From: Tricholomella constricta
Lineage: Eukaryota > Basidiomycota > Agaricomycetes > Agaricales > Lyophyllaceae
Length of the DNA: 64,000 bases
Assembly (NCBI GenBank): GCA_013368375.1
Contig: JAACJP010000005.1
Span: 496,001 to 560,000 of the forward strand
Reading direction: 5' to 3'
This document shows, in pieces, positions 55,987-64,000 of this stretch. Each line of letters begins with the position of its first letter. The first letter of the stretch is position 1. The position numbers and the translations under genes were made by a program. The notes beneath the pieces were generated by a model. It was not told the origin of the DNA, did no database searches, and saw only the letters and a list, made by a program, of their open reading frames with translations.

Positions 55987-58900
55987 CTTACTATAGAATT
56001 CGACAACGAAGGAGGTTTGCAGACGCTGAAATCGCTGTGTTGTCTGCATCCCTTTATAAACTGTCTTTAAAGTCGATGCAAAAGTTATTGAAATCAAGAA
56101 AGGTGTGCTTTGACCCGTCAGATGGCTTATGTCAACTACGAAAAATTCTTCGTTATCAAATTATCAAACTCAAACGTGGAAAGGAGTCAACTACTCCCCG
56201 CTCCTCTGTGTCATGGCCTACTGTCGTGCCGACATCGTTAAAAGAACGACTTCAAGCATTGTTTGTCGAAGAGACGTCTGCAAAAAACCTACAGGAAGCG
56301 TGTTGTGCTGCTTGTGCCGAACGCTGTTTTGCAAATGACTGTGAAGAGCTATCAATAACAGAATTAAACTTGTCACCTTTACGGCGGCCTGATTTTGACT
56401 GTGATTTATTACCCATGAAAAACACTGTCAACTGGTTGCATCCAAACTTGCCACTTCCTCCTATGCCTTTTGAGTCTGGTCCGCTGGCTGGATTGCTGTT
56501 AGAACCTTCTGGCGTTGTCTGTGATCTTGCAGGTGACATTCGATTCTTACGGCTTTGTAGTACTTGTAGACGTGAGCTACAAAGAAACAAAACACCCGCC
56601 TTGTCGCTAGCTAATCGAACATTTATCGGACCTGTCCCACCCGAGCTCCAAGGTCTGACACCTATCGAAGAATCGATAATTGCACGTTGTCGGAATAAAT
56701 CTTATATTGTTCAGTTGAAACACCAGAACGGAAAACATGCAGCTGCGAATAATCAAAAGGCGTTAAAGGGTAATATCATCATCTATCCCCAGAATCCTGA
56801 TTCCATTACAGACGTGCTTCCGCCTACAGTGGATGACATTACTGCTTGTATATGTGTAATTTTTGTGGGTGCGGGGGCGCCAACTTCCGAATGGATTAAG
56901 AAAAAATCGACGCCGTTGGCCGTTCGAGGTTCACGTATCAGGAAAGCACTTATTTGGTTAAAACAACACAATTATTTGTATTCGAACATAGAAATTAACG
57001 AGGACAGAATCAATGCTCTGCCAGAGGGCGAACCTCTTCCATTCCATGTTGAATATGTCGCCTCCAGTTCTGAAGCGGAGGCTCTTACCGCACGTTATGA
57101 TCTTCAGCCACCTCTATCAGACGTTCAAAATGCAGAAGACACAAACAAGGCTGTCGTGTTTGAGAATGTATTGATTGCAGATACTGATGGCCATGCTCCT
57201 GCACATGAACTCCGTGCTGCCGCTATGCGACATTTGAAGAGCAATGGAAGCTATGTTGAAATCCCGCATGGTCATCGTCCTGTAAATGAGTTCCAAAACC
57301 CACAGCTTTTCCCCAAAATGTTTCCCACCTTGTTTCCGTATGGACTCGGTGGTTTTGAAGATAGTAACCGATGTCGTCAGCTATCATTTCAACGTCATGT
57401 CAAGCACTTGTTGAATTTGTGTGACCGTCGATTTCAAACTCATCATGCATTTCAGTTCACCGCATTTAATATATTGCAACGTCGATCTCTGCTGTGGCGT
57501 ACAAGTATAAAAGCTAAACGGTCGAATTTTTCAAAGCTTGCCGAAGAGTTTAATAAAATCTCACCAGAGTGTATTCAACGTGTAGCGGACCGTCTTCAAC
57601 AGGGATCTGCACCATATTCAAATGACCCTGATGAGCAGAGAGTTCATAAGCTAATGGAAAATGTGCGTGTCATCAATTCAAATGTTCCTGGATCTGCTTC
57701 GGCACGCGTTGTTATGCGAAATGAAATTAGAGCTACTACAATATCAAAAGGTGCCCCAAGTTTTTTTATCACACTGAATTTTGCCGATGTGTATAATCCT
57801 ATCGTCCGTTTGCTTGCCGGTGATGAAATCGACATCGACAACCTGATTCCAAATGACAGCTTGAGCTTCTATGAACAGTCTCTATTAGTTGCACGAAATC
57901 CTGTTGCAGCAGCGAGGTTTTTCAACTTATATATGAAGGCTTTCATCAAGTGCCTATTAGGATACGACAAAAATGGTCCCACTGATGAGGGAGGGATTCT
58001 AGGACGTGTCAAAGCGTATTATGGTTGCGTGGAAGCGCAAGGTCGAGGCACATTACATTGTCACATGCTGATATGGCTAGAGGGTGCATTGGACCCTGAT
58101 GAATTGAAGCGACGAGCACTTACAGACCCTGAATTCAAATCAAAGCTAGTATCCTTCCTGGAAGATTCTATATCCACGTCTGTGCCTGGCGATTTGGGTC
58201 CTACCACTGAAATCGACCCTCTTCCTTGTCATCCATGTTCATTAAGATTTACCCCCAAAAAAGGCCCTGTTGAGCGAAGAACACATCTTAAAGAACTTGT
58301 TCGATGTTGTCAATCTCATGTCCATGGAGCCTCGTGTTTTAAGTATTGTAAACCGGGTGCAAACCGTGAGTGTAGATTCGACCTTGATCCGGTTAAGCAC
58401 AACCGCACAGACAGCTGTATCGATCCTGATACAGGTGAAATAAAATTACATCGTCTTGAAGGAATGGTAAATAATTTTAACGAAACTATTCTAGAATGTA
58501 TCAGATGCAACATGGACATCAAGTTCATTGGCTCCGGCGTTTCTGCCAAGGCAATTGCTTACTATATCACAAATTACATTTCTAAATCTGCTCTTACAGC
58601 GCACGTTGCTTATAGTGCGTTAAAACTGGCCGTTCAAAAGTTGGGAGATCGTGATACTACTGATGATGCCATCACTATCCGTGCCAAAAAAATGCTCCAA
58701 AAATGCGCTAGAGCTATGATTGCGCAGCAAGAGTTATCTGCACCTCAGGTCGCATCATATTTGTTGGGATTTGATGACCATTTTAAGAGTCATGAATATT
58801 GTAAATTGTTCTGGTCCACTTTTGAAGCACACGTTCAAAAATGTGCACCAAGTCCAGAATGTTATCAGAAAAGTTTCCCTGTGAACTCGGAGCTACCTGA

Positions 58901-61900
58901 GAATACCAATGATGATAACACAGAGAATATCAATGAAGAGAACGAGAACAATCATGCTGATTTGAACAATGGTGATGTCATCGACAACAGTAATACCATT
59001 GACAACGATGATGGTACCGATGATGATGAGGAGATCACCATTACTGTCGATGAATTTGGTGCGTTGAAAGGAAATCCAAATCAATTGACTGACTACCTCA
59101 TGCGTGGACGTGGATTGCGGCATATGACTCTTTGGGATTTTGTGGCTCAAGTTGAAAAAATTCCAAGGAATAAGCCTTGGAATCTGTCCTCACCGTTAAA
59201 GAATAACTTGTGTGATGAAGTTGATGTTGACATAGATATGGAGGACTGTCCTGACAATACAGATGCTCTTTCAGGCGGAACAGCTAATGTCGTTCATGGA
59301 CATTCTGAAAACGAACCACGCAAATATAACGATAGTACCGGGCCAGCATCGACCATATTATCTGACAATGCACGTCATAGGCCATGTTTTTCACTCTATC
59401 CTGATCATGATCAGTATACTTCTCATGTGTTGAAAGTGCGTCATCCTTCCATGCGTTGGATACCTGATCCAGTGGGTGCTCTGCCTCGACGTGATCGTGA
59501 CTACATTTATCCAAAGTATTGTCGTCTCATGCTCATTTTGTTTAAACCGTGGTCCACTCACAGTGACTTGCGACATGCCAACGAAACTTGGCTTGATGTG
59601 TTTGCTACGTTTAAGACTACCGCTGAATATACAGATTCAGTCAAACTACTGTTGCATAATATGCAGCTCATGCATGAATGCAGAGACAGTCGTGATGATC
59701 ATTTTGCACAACGTCAAAAAAATAAATTTTCATTCTCTGTCACAGACGAAATAAGATTGACTGGAAAAGAGGACCCTGAACATAATCTAACAGAAGAAAT
59801 GGACATAGACGCCATGATTGACCACTTTGATAGTATGGAAAGTTACTGCTCAGAGATCCACAAAATAGCCGACGCTAATGCTCTCAGCTGTATTCACCAC
59901 GCAGAATGAGGAGGTTTATTTTCTACAGAAGAGTGCCACAATTTTCCGATGACGTCCACTGATACAGAGCTCTTGCAAGTGGGTGAGAACAATCTTGAAA
60001 AGACATGGCGTGAAACTTACAATGCCCGTAAAGTTGCCGCCCGAGAAAACAAAAAAAATACAGTGTTAGAACATGACGTTCATAACGATCGACCAGTTAC
60101 GTTGCAGAGGTGTGTCGCAACTGCAAATAATGAGTCTGCCTCTTTATTGCTCACAGATGGCAATCCTCCATACATTGTTCCCGTACCTGACAGAGTACGT
60201 CATGTAGTTAATCCTGACGATATTGTCACGAAATGGAATCTCAACAAAGATCAAACGAGAGCGTTCAAAATAATTGTGAATCATAGTCTAGACAATCATA
60301 CAGACCCTTTGCGTATGTAATTAGCGGGCTCTGCAGGAACAGGGAAATCGAGGGTAATATCAGCGATTCAAGATTTCTTTTCTCAACAACAAATACGAAG
60401 ATTTCGGGTAGCGTCTTTCACCGGTGTAGCTGCCCGCAATGTCGGAGGGATTACTTTACACTCTGCACTCGGACTTAGACAAGGTAAAGGAAAAAAGGGC
60501 GGAAAGATTGACAGCAACTTGATTGCCATGTGGGAAGGCGTAGACTATTTGTTCATCGATGAAATATCCATGGTTAGTTGTCAGTTTCTCGCACGAATTA
60601 GTTCCGCGCTTTCGATGGCAAAAGGGGTGACTGACGAATTTGGAGGCATTAATGTTATTGTTGCCGGGGACTTTGCACAGCTGCCTCCGGTGGGAGAAAC
60701 TAGATTGTATAGCCGTCCAGAAACAAAAAACGGAAGATGTACATCTGAAATACTGTTAGGTAGAAACTTGTGGCTTTCATTCAAAGATGTGGTGATGTTG
60801 ACAGAACCCATGAGACAATCAGGCGACATTAATCACAGCTTCATGCAACTGCTTAGTCGTCTACGTGAAGGGAAATGCACTGAAGCAGATTATTTGTTGC
60901 TAAATACACGTGTTATAGATCCCGTACTGCATCCAGAAGTTTCGTCAGGTCATTGGAAAACAGCTCCATTGATCGTGTCTGAGAACGCAACCAAAGACGC
61001 TTTCAATGCTCGGGCTGCTCAAGTGTTTGCCGATGAGACAGGCCAAGAGTTGCACTGGTATCATGCAATTGACCGACATAGAGGAGCTGTTATAACTGAC
61101 CCGGATCTAAATTCCGTCATTGAGAAACTAGGCAGCGGTGTGACTCATCAGAGGTTGAGCAAAATACCACTAGTTATAGGTATGCCTGTTATTATTTGTA
61201 GTAACTTTGATGTACAAGGTGGAGTCGTTAATGGAAGTCATGGCACTGTACGACGCATTCGTTACAAGGTCGATGACGCTAATCGCAGAATACTGATGTC
61301 TGTGATCGTAAACATTCCAAATGCTACTGAGTTTTCCATGCCTTTCTTGTCGCCTCATGAAATGCCCATTCTACCTGACTCAACTGCTCTGCATTTCACC
61401 AACAAATATACCGGGAAAAAATGCTCGATACAAAGACTGCAAGTGCCTATTGTCCCAGGATTTGCTATGACAGCTCACAAAGCCCAAGGACAAACAATGG
61501 AAAAGGTTATCGTGGATCTTGAATCTTGCCGGGGGACGGAGGCACCCTATGTTATGATTTCCCGAGCAACTTCGTTAAGTGGACTGTTGATTGTGCGCCC
61601 CTTTCAAAAAAAGAAAATTTGCTGTGCTCCATCTGAGGATGCACGTGTAGAATCTGCACGACTTTGGCAGCAACACCTGGAAACAATTCTTGTTCATGGA
61701 TCTCCAACGGAGAAGTTGACCGCAGCTGCAGACCTCGCTATGTTGAATAAAAAGTCTGATAATCAGCCTGTAAGTCGAACGACAAGGCTTACTAAGCACC
61801 CTTTAGATCTTGAAAGCCATCATGATGATCCTGTGGATTCACCAGGAAAGCTTACCAAACACGCTTTGGATGTTGATAACACTCACGATGACATGCCTCC

Positions 61901-61958
61901 ACATCGGAAAAAAATCTGTCGTCAGACGACACTTGACGCAAATGTGTACACGACATAA
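55987..61958 (+). pseudogene. Helitron Rep-helicase (RepHel), C-terminal part with two stops
   Basis: A single + frame from about 55998 to 61958, broken by TGA 59907-59909 and TAA 60318-60320 and otherwise open. The Helitron-like N/Rep domain has the HUH-type motif GRGTLHCHMLIWLEG (about 58045-58085) and the tyrosine motif AYYITNYISKS (about 58555), the residues that nick and rejoin DNA in rolling-circle transposition. After the second stop comes a PIF1/RecD-type helicase: Walker A GSAGTGKS (about 60327-60350), Walker B LFIDEISMV (about 60549), GDFAQLPPVGE, and near the end MTAHKAQGQTMEKVIVDL. Introns cannot remove the stops without losing conserved frame, so they are true lesions. The upstream end is the ATGAC duplication of element A; the 5' coding half is at 18946. 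Confidence 0.88.
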
Positions 61959-62639
61959 GTTCAACTGCGAACCAAGGCCATATCCAGGGTCTTTAATCAC
62001 TCGACAGATAGTTCCTTTGACTTGAACGCAAAGATGGACGATCATCCTCAACAAAGCTTCGAGTCCAGGAGCAACCCGTTGGCACCCTGGCACTATCAAG
62101 GCAAGTCGCAATTTTAAATTTTATTGAGACATCATCTAACCCTGCCGTGTTTTGAACCTCACCTGGTATGTCCTTATCTAGTCTTGCTGAACATTTTTAA
62201 CTTCAAGCGAGCATTTGCACTCCTGTTTGCTGGGCAGCATGCGCTGGGGCGGCTGGCAGCTGTCATCTATGCATTGTTGCGGTGCTTGGCCTCGGCAGTC
62301 TGCAGGCTGCCTTGGAGGCTGTGACTCAGGCATTGGTGTTATCCCCAATGCCTCGGTGATGGTGAACCAGTTGGGCGTGTGCCTTTGATTACGCGCTCCA
62401 GACGTCGTTCTCTGGGGGGGGGCGAATTGGGGGACATGGAGGAAGGAAGGAAGGGACTCATGCGTGTGGGCAGTCGAAGGTGTGTTCTTGCAGGACGGAG
62501 AGCGGATGAAGACTAACAGTGAACAGAATGCGGCGCAGTTGTACCAGGCAAGTTTTATTTTTTCTTCCCTTGGTGGACTTGACTGATGTGTCTTCGATTC
62601 CTCTTCGGCCTTGAACAGAGACGGATGCGCATATGCTGT
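61959..62639. other. Region downstream of the Helitron frame
   Basis: No convincing gene. A perfect 9-bp inverted repeat (AGGCATTGG at 62328-62336, CCAATGCCT at 62345-62353) could form a hairpin. A short peptide-like stretch around it is not recognisable. The Helitron 3' terminus should lie in or beyond this region but was not located. Confidence 0.4.
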
Positions 62640-63160
62640 CATTGACATCACACGGGGATGCCCTTCCCGTCCCCACAATGCCCTTCCCGCCTCCACGCCG
62701 CCTCACCACCCCCATCACCCCATCCTGGTTCCCACGGCGTCCCCACGACATCCCTACGACGTGCTCACCGCCCTCACCGCTCTCCCTGCCCTTACCATTA
62801 TGCCCGGGCCCTTACCACATGCCCACCACCCCACACGCCCACACAACGCCCGCACGATGCCCTTCCCGCTTTCAGGACGCCCCCATCACCCTCACCACCC
62901 CCTTCCCACTCCGTCCCCGCCCTCAGGACGCGTCCACGACGCCCTTCCCGTCCCCACGACCCTCACCACCCCATTTCCACCCCGTCCCCGCCCTCAGGAC
63001 GTGTCCAGGACGCCCTTCCCGCCCCCACGCCGCCCCGCTGGGGACGCCTCCACAATGCCCCCATCACCCTCACCACGCTTCCCACACCGTCCCCGCCCTC
63101 AAGACGCGTCCCTGACGCCCTTCCCGTCCCCACGATGCCATACCTTTCATTTCTCCTTCC
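62640..63160. repeat. C-rich minisatellite, second locus
   Basis: Imperfect tandem units of the type CCCGCCCTCAGGACGCGTCC / ACGACGCCCTTCCCGTCC, strongly C-rich on +. Similar in style to the tract at 2825-3125 on the other side of the window. Long Pro/Arg/Ser open frames across it are artefacts of composition. Confidence 0.75.
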
Positions 63161-63169
63161 TTGGATCCG

Positions 63170-63460
63170 TAATGAACAAATCTGCCCGCCGCCCGTGGTG
63201 GAGTCGAAGCCCCTCTTCACGCAAGCACTGGAGCAGCTGATCGTGGAACTTGCTGCGCGCCAGAACAAAACAAAACCAGAACCTCGCTGACATTCACGTT
63301 GGACGGCAATTCGTGTTCCCTTGGCTGCCATGAGCGGGAAAGCTTCCATTTTTGCGTTGTTCGGAGGCCAGGGAACGAATGAAGTTTACTTCGACAAACT
63401 CCAATCCCTCTGCGATATTTACAAGCCTTTCATCGCACCATTTTTAGAGCGAGCGTGCGG
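63170..63460 (+). pseudogene. Fragment of fatty acid synthase beta subunit (starter AT region)
   Basis: From about 63330 the frame reads KASIFALFGGQGTNEVYFDK followed by DIYKPFIAPFLERA, the start of the acetyl-transferase (SAT) domain of fungal FAS beta. Sequence just upstream (LFTQALEQLIVELAARQN) may belong to its N-terminal region. Homology stops abruptly at about 63455, where kinesin-like sequence begins. The rest of the 2000-residue FAS subunit is absent, so this is a gene fragment. Confidence 0.7.
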
Positions 63461-63977
63461 TGGGGCAGGAACGGAAGGAGGTGTACAACTTTGGCTTTGA
63501 CCTTGAAGGTGTGTCCGAGCCCCGTTCACTTCGACTTGAAGCTCATTTCACGCCTAGGTCAATGTATGCATATTTGCCTACGGTCAGACGGTCGCCGGCA
63601 AATCATTTACGATGGAGGGTGAACGGGTGCGTGTGTTTATTCTACATCTGTCGTACCACTCTTATGCCCTTACAGACAAAATCTACTGCCGGCATGATCC
63701 CATGAGCTGCGACGCAGGTCTTCCGCGTCCCAGAGTAGATGAAGTACACTCCACTCAGTACAATGAAAGCATCAACGACCTCCTCGGCGTGCACGTCTTT
63801 GACAACAACATGCACAAGATCAAGCATGACCCCAACACGAACTTGACGCACATGACGGACATCAATATCGTGGCTCTACACTCCGCCTCCCAAATGCGAT
63901 CCCTACCCGGCGTGCCGCCCCTCGTTACATGGATTCAACGTGCTTCAGACTTGCTCGACGATGGAAAAGGGCGATGA
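63460..63977 (+). pseudogene. Fragment of a kinesin-14 (Kar3-like) motor domain, frameshifted
   Basis: Pieces of the motor domain in order: VYNFGFD (about 63482), then in another frame IFAYGQTVAGKSFTMEG (63570-63620, P-loop G-X4-GKS), a probable intron remnant (GTGAAC at 63619 to TTACAG at 63675), STAGMIP followed by TGA and, a little later, TAG in the QVFRVPE stretch, and finally YNESINDLLG and HKIKHDPNTN in the frame ending at 63977. YNESINDLLG is the kinesin-14 form of a conserved motor segment. Frame changes and stops show a decayed fragment. It joins the FAS fragment directly. Confidence 0.75.
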
Positions 63978-64000
63978 TATGGAAAACTCGCGGCTAAGGT

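Larger units (their letters stand above)
18946..61958 (+). mobile_element. Helitron, degenerate, interrupted by a 36-kb nested insertion
   Basis: Rolling-circle DNA transposon. Coding pieces are 18946-19947 and 55987-61958 on +, both AT-rich compared with the surroundings. The interruption is exact: ATGAC at 19943-19947 is repeated at 55982-55986, flanking LTR element A. The Rep/helicase frame carries two in-frame stops, so this copy is unlikely to be autonomous. Helitron ends (5'-TC, 3' hairpin plus CTRR) could not be placed with confidence, so the limits given are those of the coding region. Confidence 0.75.

Noticed and set aside
59907..60320. Introns that would remove the two Helitron stops
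   Set aside because: No GT-AG pair of fungal length gives a frame-preserving excision without removing conserved sequence.
62328..62353. 9-bp inverted repeat as Helitron 3' hairpin
   Set aside because: No CTRR terminus follows at the usual distance; kept only as a possible hairpin.
62611..63290. 200-aa Pro/Arg/Ser ORFs in the second C-rich tract
   Set aside because: Same reason: open in all three frames over a repeat; no conserved domain.

Overview
The window is nuclear DNA of a filamentous basidiomycete, most likely a wood-decay or mushroom-forming agaricomycete. The signs are many short (50-70 bp) GT-AG introns, a basidiomycete-type beta-1,3-glucan synthase and thaumatin-like proteins, and Ty3/gypsy chromoviruses plus a fungal Helitron. 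No tRNA, rRNA or CRISPR array was seen.

The left part (1-17500) is ordinary gene space. It holds the 3' end of an LRR/F-box-like gene, mitochondrial Mn superoxide dismutase, a C-rich minisatellite, a broken hypothetical gene, a TetX-like FAD monooxygenase, a complete 13-exon FKS1 1,3-beta-glucan synthase (1788 aa) and two tandem 11-exon thaumatin-like genes (255 aa each). FKS1 makes beta-1,3-glucan and thaumatin-like proteins can bind or cut it, so this is a small wall-glucan neighbourhood.

From about 18.9 kb to 62 kb lies a matryoshka of mobile elements. A degenerate Helitron (18946-61958, + strand) is split by Ty3 element A (19948-55981, - strand, TSD ATGAC). Element A was itself hit twice: by element B (22973-33456, - strand, TSD GTGTC) and by element C (34144-53457, - strand, TSD CCGT or CCGTT). 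Element C was then hit by element D (40850-47204, + strand, TSD GACAT), which is intact and has LTRs I read as identical. Every insertion is defined by its LTR pair and target duplication, and host reading frames resume on the far side of B, C and D.

The most unusual content is a set of accessory genes carried by B and C on the strand opposite to gag-pol, between the pol end and the 3' LTR. There is one in B (23541-25520) and a tandem pair in C (35348-36650 and 37035-39154). Each has an intron ending exactly before a Cys6 motif with the spacing of a fungal Zn(II)2Cys6 (GAL4-type) DNA-binding domain. Both C copies are preceded by an 18-nt palindrome with CCG/CGG half-sites, the kind of site such domains recognise. 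Elements A, B and D also show an 11-12 nt self-complementary primer site placed about 33-35 bp downstream of a TATA box, the arrangement of Tf1-like self-priming elements; C instead has a tRNA-type primer-binding site. B, C and D each have a canonical -1 slippery heptamer at the gag/pol junction, and B encodes two retropepsin domains in tandem.

The right end (61959-64000) has a second C-rich minisatellite and adjoining fragments of fatty acid synthase beta and a kinesin-14 motor, both broken.
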